DNA of 55,452 nucleotides from Streptomyces griseicoloratus (GCF_014534645.1 NZ_JACVQF010000193.1:1-55452); one strand, 5' to 3'. Shown: positions 1 through 9,204, counted from the stretch's first letter. Translations and numbers: made by a program. The notes: generated by a model not told the origin, from the sequence alone.

Positions 1-140
1 CGAAGGGGCCCGGCGGCCGTCGTCCCGCGAACGTGGTGGGCCGGGGCAGCGGCCCGGCGGGGAGCGCGCCCCGCGCGGACCACCGGAGCGGAGCGGCCGT
101 CACCCGGCACCCGGCCCCTCCGGGCACGGCTGACATCGCT

Positions 141-175
141 CGTGCACGGTTTCGAGGTGCCCCGGGCCGTGCACG
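141..175. terminator. Possible hairpin downstream of sepF
   Basis: A 9-base inverted repeat, CGTGCACGG at 141-149 and CCGTGCACG at 167-175 with a 17-base loop, lies 31-65 bases beyond the stop of the minus-strand sepF gene. It could be a transcription terminator for that gene or a binding site. There is no T-tract, which is common in high-GC actinomycetes. I see no gene in 1-205. Confidence 0.3.
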
Positions 176-205
176 GGGACCGTGGAGGCCGCGGGGGCGG
201 GCGTG

Positions 206-598
206 TCAGACGCCGGGGACGCCGGCCGCGCCCTCCATGAGGCCGTTGACCTCGGTTCCGGCCGGGGTCAGCAGGAACACGTTCCGGTCGACGCGGTGCA
301 TACCGCTCGCCAGCCCGAAGACGACGCCCGTGCTGAAGTCGAGGACCCGCTTGGCGACCTCCGTCTCGGCGCCGGTCAGGTCCAGCAGGACCGGAATGCC
401 CGCCATCAGGGTCTCGGCGACCTCGCGGGCGTCCGCGAACACGTTCACCCTCAGGACGACGAAGCGGCGGCGCGCCTCCGTCTCCGCCTCGGGCATCGCG
501 CGATGGCCGACCGAGGACGGCCAGGCGTCGCGCCCGCGCAACGGAACGACCTGGGCGAGCCCTTCCCACTGTTCATCGGTGACGTCGTGACTGTTCAC
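206..598 (-). CDS. sepF: SepF-family cell-division protein
   Basis: This small protein of about 130 residues carries the SepF (DUF552) domain: a RRFVVLRVNVF strand, a stretch DAREVAETLMAGIPVLLDL, then a VAKRVLDFSTGVVFGL helix and a final VFLLTPAGTEV strand. SepF proteins bind the FtsZ C-terminus and help tether or bundle the Z-ring at the membrane. Streptomyces has several paralogues, and this one is short because it lacks the long variable linker of the main SepF. I chose the GTG at 598 because GGGGGAG sits about 7 bases upstream. An ATG at 643 would add 15 residues without a comparable ribosome site. It points away from the oxidoreductase gene on the other strand. Family assignment is firm; which SepF paralogue it is cannot be told here. 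Confidence 0.85.
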   Translation of the reverse strand: MNSHDVTDEQWEGLAQVVPLRGRDAWPSSVGHRAMPEAETEARRRFVVLRVNVFADAREVAETLMAGIPVLLDLTGAETEVAKRVLDFSTGVVFGLASGMHRVDRNVFLLTPAGTEVNGLMEGAAGVPGV

Positions 599-809
599 CG
601 GCTCCCCCCGATTCGACTCGCCTTCAATGCCTGCACCAGCCAATTCTTACGCCAAGTCACCCGTTCGGCCCAACAACGACACGGACCGCGACCGTCCCGG
701 TGCTCCCCGCCGCCGGTGGTTGCCGCCCGGACCGGCGGGGTACCCGGACGGCTGCCATGCCGCACGCGACCGTCGCCGCCCGCCCGCGCCGGCAGACGAA
801 GGAGGGCCC

Positions 810-3800
810 ATGGGCGTACCGGACCTGCCCCCACCCGTCACCCGCGAAGGGGCCCCGCCGCCGGTCGACATCGGATCCCTCCGCACCGCGCTGCGCGACC
901 GGGTGGACGGCGAGATCCGCTTCGACGCCGGGAGCCGGGCCGCGTACTCCACCGACGCCTCCAACTTCCGCCAGACGCCGATCGGGGTGGTGGTCCCGCG
1001 TACCCCCGAAGCCGCCGCGGAGGCGGTGGCCGTCGCCCGCGAACACGGTGCGCCCATCCTGTCACGGGGCGGCGGGACGAGCCTGGCCGGGCAGTGCACC
1101 AACGCCGGTGTGGTGCTGGACTGGTCGAAGTACTGCACCCGCCTGGAGTCCCTGGACACCGGCGCCCGCCGCTGCGTCGTCCAGCCCGGCATCGTACTGG
1201 ACGAGCTGAACCGGCGACTCGCGCCCGAGGGCCTGCGCTTCGGCCCGGAACCCGCCACGCACGCCAACTGCACCATCGGCGGCATGATCGGCAACAACTC
1301 CTGCGGCGCCACCGCCCAGGCGCACGGCAAGGTCGTCGACAACATCGCCCGCCTGGAGGTGCTGCTCTACGACGGCACCCGCTTCTGGTGCGGGGAGACC
1401 GGCGACGAGGAGTACGCCGAAATCGAGCGGCAGGGCGACCTGCGGGCGACCGTGCACCGGCAGCTGCGCGCACTGCGCGACACCTACGCGGACGAGATCC
1501 GCCGCCGTTTCCCCCGCATCCCGCGCCGGGTCTCCGGCTACAACCTGGACTCGCTGCTGCCGGAGTACGGGTTCGACGTCGCCGGGCTGCTGGTCGGCAG
1601 CGAGTCGACGCTGGTCACCGTGTTGCGCGCGGAGCTGGAGCTGGTACCGGTGGTGCGGGAACGCACCCTGGTCGTGCTGGGCTTCGACAGCGTCGAACGG
1701 GCCGCCGACGCGGTGCCGGACATCCTGCCCCACGAGCCGATCGCGCTGGAGGGCGTCGACGCCCGGCTGGTCCGCGACGAACGGCTCAAGCACCTCAACC
1801 CGAAGGCCCTCGGCGAACTGCCCGACGGAAACGCCTTCCTGATGGTGCAGTTCGGCGGCGACACGGTCGAGGAGTCCGACACCCGGGCGCACCGGATGCT
1901 CCGCGCGCTGCACCGGTCCGAGCACGACCCGGACTGCGCCTTCATGGACGACCCGGCACGGGAGGAGGAGCTGTGGCAGGTCCGCGAGGCCGGTCTCGGC
2001 GCCACCGCGCACATCCCGGGCCGCGCCGACACCTTCGAGGGCTGGGAGGACTCGGCGGTTGCGCCGGAGCGGCTGGGCGACTATCTGCGGCGGCTGCGGG
2101 CGCTGTTCGAGGAGTTCGGCTACCAGAGCGACACCGGGCCCAGTCTGTACGGCCACTTCGGCCACGGCTGCGTGCACACCCGGATCCCCTTCGACCTCTA
2201 CACCGCGGGCGGCGTGGCGGCCTACCGGCGGTTCATGGAACGGGCGGCCGATCTGGTCGTCGAGTTCGGCGGGTCCCTGTCCGGCGAGCACGGCGACGGG
2301 CAGAGCCGCGGGGAGCTGCTGGGCCGCATGTTCGGACCGGAGCTGGTGGAGGCGTTCGGGCGGCTGAAGGCCGTCTTCGATCCGCTGGACCGGATGAACC
2401 CCGGGAAGGTGGTGGCCCCGTACCGGCTGGACGAGAATCTGCGCCTCGGCGGTGACTGGGCCCCGTACGACCCGCGTGACCTGCACTTCCGGTTCCCGCA
2501 CGACGGCGGGTCCTTCGCCGAGGCGGCCAACCGGTGCGTCGGCGTCGGCAAGTGCCGGCAGCACACCAGTGAGGGAACCGTGATGTGTCCGTCGTACCAG
2601 GTCACCAGGGAGGAGGAGCACTCCACCCGGGGCCGGGCCCGGCTGCTGTTCGAGATGCTCGACGGGCACGGCGACGGCCCCGTCCGGGACGGCTGGCGCT
2701 CGGAGGCGGTCCGGGACGCCCTCGATCTGTGCCTGGCCTGCAAGGGCTGCAAGAGGGACTGTCCGGCGGACGTGGACATGGCCACGTACAAGGCGGAGTT
2801 CCTGTCCCACCACTACGCGGGCCGGCCGTGGCGCAGGCCGCGCTCCGACTGGTCGATGGGCTGGCTGCCCGCGCTCGCGCAGGCGGTGGGCCGCACCCGT
2901 CTGGGCCCGGTCGTCAACGTCCTCACCCACACCCCGGTCCTGTCGCGGGCCGCGGTCGCCGTCGCGGGGGTGGCGGACCGGGAGGTGCCGCTGTTCGCGC
3001 GGCGGACGTTCCGGCAGTGGTTCGCCCGTCACGAGCCCTACGGCGACGGGGAGCGCGGGACCGTGCTGCTGTGGCCCGACACGTTCACCGACCACTTCCA
3101 CCCGCACATCGGGCAGACGGCCGTGCACGTGCTGGAACACGCGGGCTGGCGGGTGCGGCTGCCGGCCGGGCCGCTGTGCTGCGGGCTGACCTGGATCTCC
3201 ACCGGGCAACTGGGCACGGCCGAGCGGGTGCTGGCCCGGACCGTGCGCGCCCTTGCCGGGCATGTGCGGGAAGGCGGCCTGGTGGTGGCCCTGGAGCCGA
3301 GCTGTGCGGCCGTGTTCCGCTCGGACGCGGCGGAGCTGTTCCCCGGGGACCACGACGTGCGCCGGCTGCGCGACCGGACGGTCACGCTGTCGGAGCTGCT
3401 CACCGAGCACTCCCCCGGCTACGAGCCGCCGCGGGTGCCCGACCGGTCCGCGCGGGCGCTGGCCCAGGTGCACTGCCACCAGCACGCGGTCATGGGCTGG
3501 GACGCCGACCGGGAACTGCTGCGCCGCGCCGGGGTGGACGCCGAGCGGCTGGACTCCGGCTGCTGCGGGCTGGCCGGCAACTTCGGCTTCGAGCGCGGCC
3601 ATCTCGACGTCAGTGAGGCCTGCGCGGAGCGGGTGCTGCTGCCGCGGCTGCGGGCGGAGGACGAGGGAACCGTCGTGCTCGCCGACGGCTTCAGCTGCCG
3701 TACGCAGATCCACGAGCTGGACAGCGGCGGGCACGAGGCGGTGCACCTGGCGGAGTTGCTGGCCTCGGCGCTGCCCGGCGGACCGGGCAGCGCGTACGGG

Positions 3801-3932
3801 ACCGCGCCCGGCGCCCGGCCCGTGGCCCCCGGACGCCCGGCGCAGGCCCTGGCCGCGGGCCTGGCGGGCGCCGGGCTGGCGGCCGCGGGCACGGCGACGG
3901 CCCTGGCGCTGCGGCGCCGCCGTCACCGCTGA
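810..3932 (+). CDS. FAD-linked oxidase fused to Fe-S/CCG protein
   Basis: This 1040-residue protein combines a D-lactate/glycolate-type flavin oxidase with a GlpC/LldE-like electron-transfer half. Residues about 35-540 form the PCMH FAD-binding and FAD-oxidase C-terminal domains (RGGGTSLAGQC, IGGMIGNNSCG, then SGEHGDGQSRG). A 4Fe-4S dicluster region follows at about 575-655, ending in the canonical CLACKGCKRDCP. Two CCG cysteine motifs come next, near 790 (LCCGLTW) and 918 (CCGLAGNF). It probably oxidises a 2-hydroxy acid and passes electrons to the quinone pool; the substrate is not evident. The last 30 residues are a hydrophobic Ala/Gly/Leu stretch followed by RRRRHR, like a C-terminal membrane anchor. 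The ATG at 810 has GAAGGAGGG just upstream; an ATG at 627 would add 61 low-complexity residues. Confidence 0.88.
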   Translation: MGVPDLPPPVTREGAPPPVDIGSLRTALRDRVDGEIRFDAGSRAAYSTDASNFRQTPIGVVVPRTPEAAAEAVAVAREHGAPILSRGGGTSLAGQCTNAGVVLDWSKYCTRLESLDTGARRCVVQPGIVLDELNRRLAPEGLRFGPEPATHANCTIGGMIGNNSCGATAQAHGKVVDNIARLEVLLYDGTRFWCGETGDEEYAEIERQGDLRATVHRQLRALRDTYADEIRRRFPRIPRRVSGYNLDSLLPEYGFDVAGLLVGSESTLVTVLRAELELVPVVRERTLVVLGFDSVERAADAVPDILPHEPIALEGVDARLVRDERLKHLNPKALGELPDGNAFLMVQFGGDTVEESDTRAHRMLRALHRSEHDPDCAFMDDPAREEELWQVREAGLGATAHIPGRADTFEGWEDSAVAPERLGDYLRRLRALFEEFGYQSDTGPSLYGHFGHGCVHTRIPFDLYTAGGVAAYRRFMERAADLVVEFGGSLSGEHGDGQSRGELLGRMFGPELVEAFGRLKAVFDPLDRMNPGKVVAPYRLDENLRLGGDWAPYDPRDLHFRFPHDGGSFAEAANRCVGVGKCRQHTSEGTVMCPSYQVTREEEHSTRGRARLLFEMLDGHGDGPVRDGWRSEAVRDALDLCLACKGCKRDCPADVDMATYKAEFLSHHYAGRPWRRPRSDWSMGWLPALAQAVGRTRLGPVVNVLTHTPVLSRAAVAVAGVADREVPLFARRTFRQWFARHEPYGDGERGTVLLWPDTFTDHFHPHIGQTAVHVLEHAGWRVRLPAGPLCCGLTWISTGQLGTAERVLARTVRALAGHVREGGLVVALEPSCAAVFRSDAAELFPGDHDVRRLRDRTVTLSELLTEHSPGYEPPRVPDRSARALAQVHCHQHAVMGWDADRELLRRAGVDAERLDSGCCGLAGNFGFERGHLDVSEACAERVLLPRLRAEDEGTVVLADGFSCRTQIHELDSGGHEAVHLAELLASALPGGPGSAYGTAPGARPVAPGRPAQALAAGLAGAGLAAAGTATALALRRRRHR

Positions 3933-4333
3933 GGGGACGGGGACGGTCGCCGCCGTGGGACGGCGTACCGGGGTCCGTGGCGGCGTGCCGGCTCATGAGC
4001 GGCGTCCTTTCTGCGCGGCCCGTACGCCTGTACGGGCCTCGGACCACCGGCACCGGAACGCGCGAGTGGTGCCGGACGGTGCCGGAGGGTGCCACCGAGC
4101 CTGCCGGGGCCCGTGGCGGGCCATGCGGGCCACGCCGAACGGGTGAACCGGACGGCGGTCATGGAATGCGGGCCCCGCTCGCCTCGCGTTTACTGAACGC
4201 CACCGGTGACGCGCCGCGGACGTGGGCGGACGCGGACGACGTGACGGCGGGGCGGACGCGGACGAAGGAGGCGGCCCGTGACGACTCGGTCCCGGCCCGC
4301 GGGCCCCTCGGACGGAACGCGGCGGGCGGCATC
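3933..4333. other. Intergenic region before ClC gene
   Basis: About 400 bases separate the oxidoreductase from the preferred ClC start. I see no RNA gene or convincing terminator here. It holds a 10-base palindrome GCTCATGAGC near 3991-4000 and, at its right end, a short reading frame described separately. An ATG at 3977 is in frame with the ClC protein, but the stretch it would add (about 119 residues) has no membrane segment or recognisable domain. Confidence 0.5.
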
Positions 4334-4337
4334 GTGA
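4278..4337 (+). CDS. Possible 19-residue leader ORF coupled to ClC
   Basis: A GTG at 4278 follows a strong ribosome site, GAAGGAGGCGG (4264-4274), and opens a frame of 19 codons ending in TGA at 4335-4337. That stop overlaps the in-frame GTG (4334) of the ClC protein in a GTGA junction. The arrangement is what translational coupling of a leader peptide would look like, and it gives the only good ribosome site near the ClC start. The peptide (VTTRSRPAGPSDGTRRAAS) has no recognisable motif. It could also be chance, or a sign that the ClC start lies elsewhere. Confidence 0.35.
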   Translation: MTTRSRPAGPSDGTRRAAS

Positions 4338-5713
4338 CCGCACCGGCCGACAGGACCCCGGCAGGGGCCGAGCGGTCCCTGAGGGACACCCTGCTCAGCC
4401 CCGGATACCTGCGGTTGCTGCTGCTGTGCGTGCTGCTCGGCGTGCCCATCGCGCTCGCCTGCTTCTTCTTCGTCGGGCTCCAGCACCAGCTGGAGCACTG
4501 GGTGTGGACGTCACTGCCGGAGACGGCCGGGTACGGCTCCCCGCCCTGGTGGTGGCCGCTGCCCGCGCTCGTCCTCGCCGGGCTGGTCCTGGCGCCGGTC
4601 GTGACCCGGATGCCGGGGGCGGGCGGCCATCTGCCGGTGGACGGGCTGGGCGGCGCGCCCGTGGGCCCCGGGGCGCTGCCCGGCGCGGTCCTGGCCGCGC
4701 TGGCGACCCTGCCGCTCGGCGTGGTCCTGGGCCCCGAGGCACCGCTGATGGCGGTCGGCAGCGGGCTCGCACTGCTGGCGGTGCGGCGGGCGGCCGGAGT
4801 GGACGGGAGGGCGCGGGCGGTCGTCGCGACGGCGGGTTCCACGGCCGCGATCTCCACGATCCTCGGCGGTCCCGTGGTGGCGGCGGTGCTGCTCATCGAG
4901 GGAGCGGGGCTGGCCGGCGCCCGGATGGTCGCGCTGCTGCTGCCCTGCCTGCTCGCCAGCGCGGCGGGCGCCCTGGTCTTCACCGGCTTCGGACAGTGGA
5001 CCGGGCTGGAGATCGGCGCGCTCGCCCTGCCCGACGTGCCGCCCGGCGCCAACCCGGACGCGGGCGACTTCCTCTGGGGCGTCCCCACGGCCGCGCTGAT
5101 CGCCGTCGGGGTCGCGCTGGCCCGTCGGCTCGGCCGGCGGACCGTGTCCTGGACGCGGCACCGCACGGCCGTCCGCACCGTCGCGTGCGCCACGGCCGTC
5201 GGCGTCTGCCTCTCCGCGTACGCCCTGATCACCGGCCGCTCCCCGGCCGAGGCGGCGCTGTCCGGCCAGGCGACGCTCGCCATGCTCGCCGCGCACCCGC
5301 ACGCCTGGTCCGTCGGCGCGCTGGTCGCGCTCGTCGCGTGCAAGGGGCTGGCCTGGGCCATCGCGCTGGGCAGCCTGCGGGGCGGCCCCGTCTTCCCCGC
5401 CGTCCTGCTGGGCACGGCGACGGCCATGGCCTGCTCCGGCCTGCCCGGCTTCGGCGCGGCTCCGGCCCTCGCCCTCGGCATCTCCGCCGCCTCCGCCGCG
5501 GTGACGGGGCTGCCGCTGGCCAGCGCGGTGCTGGCGGTGCTCCTGGTCGGCCGCGACGCGTACGACCAGATGCCGCTGATCGTCACCGCGTCGGTGGTCG
5601 CCTTCGTCGTCACCCAGCTGGTGCGCCGCGCACCGAAGACGGAGGCGGAAACCGAGCCGGAGGCCGCCGGTCCGGACCCGGGGGCAGGGACGGGAACGGC
5701 GGCCGCCCGGTGA
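4334..5713 (+). CDS. ClC-family chloride channel/antiporter
   Basis: This integral membrane protein of about 459 residues belongs to the ClC family. It has some 10-12 hydrophobic segments starting with LRLLLLCVLLGVPIALACFF. The anion-pathway motif GPEAP (family GREGP, gating Glu retained) is near residue 132, and GGPVFPA (family GxFxP) near residue 349. ClC proteins move chloride, or exchange chloride for protons. There are no C-terminal CBS domains, as in many bacterial members. The start is uncertain: GTG 4334 is preferred because it precedes the first membrane segment by about 20 residues and overlaps a leader ORF stop; ATG 3977 is the longest alternative. Its stop overlaps the start of a potassium channel gene, so the two are probably co-translated. 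Confidence 0.82.
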   Translation: MTAPADRTPAGAERSLRDTLLSPGYLRLLLLCVLLGVPIALACFFFVGLQHQLEHWVWTSLPETAGYGSPPWWWPLPALVLAGLVLAPVVTRMPGAGGHLPVDGLGGAPVGPGALPGAVLAALATLPLGVVLGPEAPLMAVGSGLALLAVRRAAGVDGRARAVVATAGSTAAISTILGGPVVAAVLLIEGAGLAGARMVALLLPCLLASAAGALVFTGFGQWTGLEIGALALPDVPPGANPDAGDFLWGVPTAALIAVGVALARRLGRRTVSWTRHRTAVRTVACATAVGVCLSAYALITGRSPAEAALSGQATLAMLAAHPHAWSVGALVALVACKGLAWAIALGSLRGGPVFPAVLLGTATAMACSGLPGFGAAPALALGISAASAAVTGLPLASAVLAVLLVGRDAYDQMPLIVTASVVAFVVTQLVRRAPKTEAETEPEAAGPDPGAGTGTAAAR

Positions 5714-6231
5714 CGCGGCACCGGGGTACGGCCGGGCCCTGGCTGCTGCGGGCGGCCGCCGCCGCGGGCATGGTCGTGGCCTACTTCCTGCTCCCCCTGG
5801 ACCACCTGGGGCCCGGCCGGCCGGTCCTGAGCTGGGTGCTGTTCGGGCTGGCGCTCGCCGTCGTGGCCGCACTGCTGCTCCGGGAGATCCGCAACGTCCT
5901 CGTCGAACGCCCGGACACCCGGCCCGGCGTGCTCATCCCCCTGCTGATCGTCCTCTCCCTGCACGTCTTCGCGTGCGCCTACTACACGCTCGCCAAAGAG
6001 CCCGGGGAGTTCGAGGGCCTGCGCACCCGCGTCGACGCGCTGTACTTCACCGTGGTGACGCTCGCCACCGTCGGCTACGGCGACATCACCCCCCGGGGCC
6101 AGACCGCCCGGGTGCTGACGGTCCTGCAGATCCTCTACAGCTTCGTCTTCCTCACCGCCGCCGCGACCGCGCTGACCCAGTGGGTACGCCGCCTGCTGGA
6201 ACGGCGGCTGGAGCGGGGCCCGCACGAGTGA
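5710..6231 (+). CDS. Two-pore-helix potassium channel (Ion_trans_2)
   Basis: This 173-residue membrane protein has a K+ channel pore. After two N-terminal hydrophobic segments come a helix (LIPLLIVLSLHVFACAYY), a pore loop with the selectivity filter TVGYGDIT near residue 120, and a final helix ending in a basic, charged tail. The filter matches the K+-selective consensus T-V-G-Y-G-D, so K+ conductance is likely. There is no RCK or cyclic-nucleotide domain. The GTG start shares a GTGA overlap with the stop of the ClC gene, which suggests an anion/K+ pair made together, perhaps for charge balance or osmotic response (inference). Confidence 0.85.
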   Translation: MTRHRGTAGPWLLRAAAAAGMVVAYFLLPLDHLGPGRPVLSWVLFGLALAVVAALLLREIRNVLVERPDTRPGVLIPLLIVLSLHVFACAYYTLAKEPGEFEGLRTRVDALYFTVVTLATVGYGDITPRGQTARVLTVLQILYSFVFLTAAATALTQWVRRLLERRLERGPHE

Positions 6232-6344
6232 CGGCGGCCCTTCCCACAGCCGTTTCCGCGGCAGTTCCGCGGCCGTTTCCGCAGCCCCGGGGGCCTGCCG
6301 GCCCCGAGGCCCGCTTGTCACCACCCCCTTGCGCGCACTACTGT

Positions 6345-6520
6345 CGCCACGCCTTGGTGAACGGGAAATCCGGTGCGATACCGGTGCGGCCCTCGCCACT
6401 GTGATCGGGAAGTCCGGCTCCAGCCCTCCACGGGCAGCCACTGGGTCCTCGGACCCGGGAAGGCGGAGTACGGGCGGTGTCACCCGTCAGCCAGGAGACC
6501 GGCCAAGGCGCGTCGTCCAT
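6345..6520 (+). ncRNA. Cobalamin (B12) riboswitch upstream of cbiMNQO
   Basis: The leader of cbiM carries the conserved blocks of an adenosylcobalamin riboswitch in order: GGTGAACGGGAAATCCGGTG near 6354-6373, TGCGGCCCTCGCCACTGTGA near 6385-6404, GCCACTGGG near 6437, GGGAAGGCGGAGT near 6457, and the B12 box AGCCAGGAGACCGGC at 6489-6503. The cbiM ribosome site (GGAGAGGG, about 6532) is just downstream, so cobalamin binding probably blocks translation or transcription of the cobalt transporter when B12 is plentiful. Outer boundaries are approximate. The rest of 6232-6551 is the unannotated leader/promoter region. Confidence 0.9.
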
Positions 6521-6551
6521 CCACGAGGTGCTGGAGAGGGTCTGCTGAGCC

Positions 6552-7250
6552 ATGCACATAGCCGAGGGCTTTCTGCCTCCGGCGCACGCGATCGCCTGGG
6601 GTGTCGCGTCCGCGCCGTTCGTCGTCCACGGAGTACGGTCACTCACCCGTGAGGTCAGGGAGCATCCCGAGAGCACGCTGCTGCTCGGGGCCTCCGGGGC
6701 CTTCACGTTCGTCCTGTCCGCCCTCAAGCTGCCGTCCGTGACGGGCAGTTGCTCGCACCCGACCGGCACCGGCCTGGGCGCCGTCCTGTTCCGGCCGCCG
6801 ATCATGGCGGTGCTGGGCACCATCACCCTGCTCTTCCAGGCGCTGCTGCTCGCACACGGCGGCCTGACCACGCTCGGCGCCAACGTGTTCTCGATGGCGG
6901 TCGCCGGCCCCTGGGCCGGATACGGCGTCTACCGGCTGCTGCGCCGCTACGACGTGCCGCTGATGGTCACGGTGTTCTTCGGTGCGTTCGTCGCCGACCT
7001 GTCCACCTACTGCGTCACCAGCGTGCAGCTGGCGCTCGCCTTCCCCGACCCGGGCAGCGGTTTCCTGGGCGCGCTCGGCAAGTTCGGTTCCATCTTCGCC
7101 GTCACGCAGATCCCGCTGGCGGTCAGCGAGGGGCTGCTCACGGTGCTGGTCATGCGGCTGCTGGTGCAGTCCAGCAAGGGCGAACTGACCCGGCTGGGCG
7201 TGCTGCTGACCACGCGGGGACCGAAGAAGCAGGCGGTGAGCGCCCGATGA
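6552..7250 (+). CDS. cbiM: Cobalt ECF transporter substrate-specific component CbiM
   Basis: CbiM is the membrane S-component that binds Co2+ in the CbiMNQO energy-coupling-factor importer. The protein has 232 residues and starts MHIAEGF, in which the free N-terminus and His2 are the known metal ligands of the family. A conserved [12 protein letters not shown]-type loop appears here as [13 protein letters not shown]. Several membrane helices follow, with an [15 protein letters not shown] segment. It is the first gene after the B12 riboswitch and overlaps cbiN by four bases (ATGA). Confidence 0.93.
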   Translation: MHIAEGFLPPAHAIAWGVASAPFVVHGVRSLTREVREHPESTLLLGASGAFTFVLSALKLPSVTGSCSHPTGTGLGAVLFRPPIMAVLGTITLLFQALLLAHGGLTTLGANVFSMAVAGPWAGYGVYRLLRRYDVPLMVTVFFGAFVADLSTYCVTSVQLALAFPDPGSGFLGALGKFGSIFAVTQIPLAVSEGLLTVLVMRLLVQSSKGELTRLGVLLTTRGPKKQAVSAR

Positions 7251-7585
7251 ACCGCAACACGAGGATCAACGCCCTCCTGCTGCTCGCCGTGGCCGCGCTC
7301 GCGGCGCTGCCGCTGGTGCTCGGCCTCGGCGACCACAAGGAGGAGCCGTTCACCGGCGCCGACGCCGAGGCGGAGACGGCGATCACCGAGATCGAGCCGG
7401 ACTACGAGCCGTGGTTCTCCCCGCTGTACGAACCGCCGTCCGGGGAGATCGAGTCCGCGCTGTTCGCCCTGCAGGCGGCCGTCGGCGCGGGCGTGCTGGC
7501 CTACTACTTCGGTCTGCGCCGGGGCAGGAGGCAGGGCGAGGAGCGAGCCCTGGCGGCCCGGCAGGACCCGCCCGCGGAGGACTGA
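7247..7585 (+). CDS. cbiN: Cobalt ECF transporter auxiliary protein CbiN
   Basis: This 112-residue protein has the CbiN layout: an N-terminal membrane helix ([19 protein letters not shown]), an extracytoplasmic acidic segment containing [12 protein letters not shown] and a [20 protein letters not shown] stretch, then a second helix and a basic tail. CbiN works with CbiM and is needed for efficient Co2+ loading. The ATG at 7247 overlaps the cbiM stop. It is encoded between cbiM and cbiQ, as is usual for the system. Confidence 0.92.
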   Translation: MNRNTRINALLLLAVAALAALPLVLGLGDHKEEPFTGADAEAETAITEIEPDYEPWFSPLYEPPSGEIESALFALQAAVGAGVLAYYFGLRRGRRQGEERALAARQDPPAED

Positions 7586-8335
7586 GTGCTGCCGATCGAC
7601 GCGGCGGCGCACAGCAGTCGCTGGCGCCGCCGCCATCCGGTGGACAAGGCCGTGCTCGGTCTGGGGCTGACCGTGCTGGCGATCTCGCTGCCGCCGTGGC
7701 CGGGCGCGGCGCTGGTGCTGGTGACGGCGCTGGCGGTGCTGCTGGGCCCGGCGGGCGTGCCCGGTCGCCGGCTGTGGCGGGCGTACCGGGTGCCGCTGGG
7801 CTTCTGCGTGACCGGCGCGCTGCCGCTGCTGGTGCAGGTCGGGGGCCCGGCGGGGTTCGTGGCCTGGGCCGACGGCGGCGCGCTCCGGGCCGGCGGGCTG
7901 CTGCTGCGCACGTCGGCCGCCTCCCTCGGCGTGCTCCTGTTCGCGTTCACCACTCCCATGTCCGACCTGCTGCCCCGTCTGGTGCGGGCCGGGGTGCCCG
8001 CGCCGGTCGTCGACGTCGCGCTGGTGACGTACCGGATGAGCTTCCTGCTGCTCGACTCCGTGCGCCGGATCCGTGAGGCGCAGGCCGCGCGGCTGGGCCA
8101 CACCACACGGGCGGCGGCCTGGCGTTCGCTCGGCGGGCTCGGCGCCACGGCGTTCGTCCGGGCCTTCGACCGGGCGGCGCGGCTGCAGACCGGGCTCGCC
8201 GGGCGCGGCTACGACGGCACCCTTCGCGTCCTGGTGCCCGAGGCCCGTGTCTCCGTGCCGTTCACGGCGGCGAGCGTGGCCCTGCTCGGGGCGCTGGCCG
8301 CCCTCACCCTCGTACTGGAAAGGCCCCTGTCGTGA
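7586..8335 (+). CDS. cbiQ: Cobalt ECF transporter T-component CbiQ
   Basis: The 249-residue transmembrane coupling component of the cobalt importer starts at a GTG immediately after the cbiN stop. It has about five or six hydrophobic segments. Two Ala-Arg-Gly-type signatures that contact the ATPase appear here as RIREAQAARLG (near 168-178) and AARLQTGLAGRGYDG (near 199-213). It couples ATP hydrolysis by CbiO to movement of CbiM. Confidence 0.92.
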   Translation: MLPIDAAAHSSRWRRRHPVDKAVLGLGLTVLAISLPPWPGAALVLVTALAVLLGPAGVPGRRLWRAYRVPLGFCVTGALPLLVQVGGPAGFVAWADGGALRAGGLLLRTSAASLGVLLFAFTTPMSDLLPRLVRAGVPAPVVDVALVTYRMSFLLLDSVRRIREAQAARLGHTTRAAAWRSLGGLGATAFVRAFDRAARLQTGLAGRGYDGTLRVLVPEARVSVPFTAASVALLGALAALTLVLERPLS

Positions 8336-9204
8336 ACGAGCCCGCCCTGGTCGCCCTGCGGGGCGCGTCGTTCGCGTACGAGGACGGCCCGGCCGTGCTC
8401 AGCGGCCTGGACTTCGAGGTGCGCGAGGGGCGCGCGCTGGCCCTGCTGGGGCGCAACGGCAGCGGCAAGACCACGCTGATGCGGCTGCTCAGCGGCGGAC
8501 TGAGGCCGCAGGCCGGGGGGTTGGCGGTGGAGGGCGAGCCGGTGCGGTACGACCGCGCGGGGCTGACGCGGCTGCGGACGACGGTGCAGTTGGTGGTGCA
8601 GGACCCCGACGACCAGTTGTTCGCCGCGTCCGTCGCGCAGGACGTGTCGTTCGGGCCGCTGAACCTCGGCCTGCCCGACGCCGAGGTGCGCTCACGGGTC
8701 GCCGGGGCGCTCGCCGCCCTGGACATCACGGCTCTGGCGGACCGGCCCACCCATCTGCTGTCGTACGGGCAGCGCAAGCGGGCGGCGATCGCGGGCGCGG
8801 TCGCGATGCGGCCCCGGGTGCTGATCCTCGACGAGCCGACCGCGGGTCTCGACCCGGACGGCCAGGAGCGGCTGCTGGCCACCCTGGACGGCCTCCGCGA
8901 GGCCGGCACCACGGTGGTGATGGCCACCCACGACGTCGACCTCGCCCTGCGCTGGTCCGACGACGCGGCCCTGCTCACCCCGGACGGCGTGCACACCGGC
9001 CCGGCACCTTCGATGCTGTCCCGCACGGACCTCCTCCGGCAGGCCGGACTGCGCCTGCCGTGGGGCGTGGCGGCGGCCCGGCTGCTGCGTGCGCAGGGGG
9101 CGCTGGCGGCCACGGCCGAGGGTCCGCGCACCGCGGAGGAGCTGGCCGCCATGGCGACGGCGTCCGGCCGGCCGGACGTGGGCACGGCGCCGGCAGGACC
9201 GTGA
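8332..9204 (+). CDS. cbiO: Cobalt ECF transporter ATPase CbiO
   Basis: This ABC ATPase of 290 residues powers the cobalt importer. Walker A is GRNGSGKTT near residue 40, the Q-loop VVQDPDDQLF near 88, the signature LSYGQRKRAAIAGA near 142 (an LSYGQ variant common in ECF ATPases) and Walker B VLILDEPTAGLD near 163, with the H-loop MATHD near 196. The GTG start overlaps the cbiQ stop. It is the only ATPase gene in the operon, so it probably acts as a homodimer. The C-terminal 90 residues are a less conserved extension. Confidence 0.94.
   Translation: MNEPALVALRGASFAYEDGPAVLSGLDFEVREGRALALLGRNGSGKTTLMRLLSGGLRPQAGGLAVEGEPVRYDRAGLTRLRTTVQLVVQDPDDQLFAASVAQDVSFGPLNLGLPDAEVRSRVAGALAALDITALADRPTHLLSYGQRKRAAIAGAVAMRPRVLILDEPTAGLDPDGQERLLATLDGLREAGTTVVMATHDVDLALRWSDDAALLTPDGVHTGPAPSMLSRTDLLRQAGLRLPWGVAAARLLRAQGALAATAEGPRTAEELAAMATASGRPDVGTAPAGP

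Noticed and set aside
1062-3926. A 954-codon antisense frame over the oxidoreductase
   Set aside because: Low-complexity Gln/Arg/Val-rich translation without domains; a shadow of the true gene.
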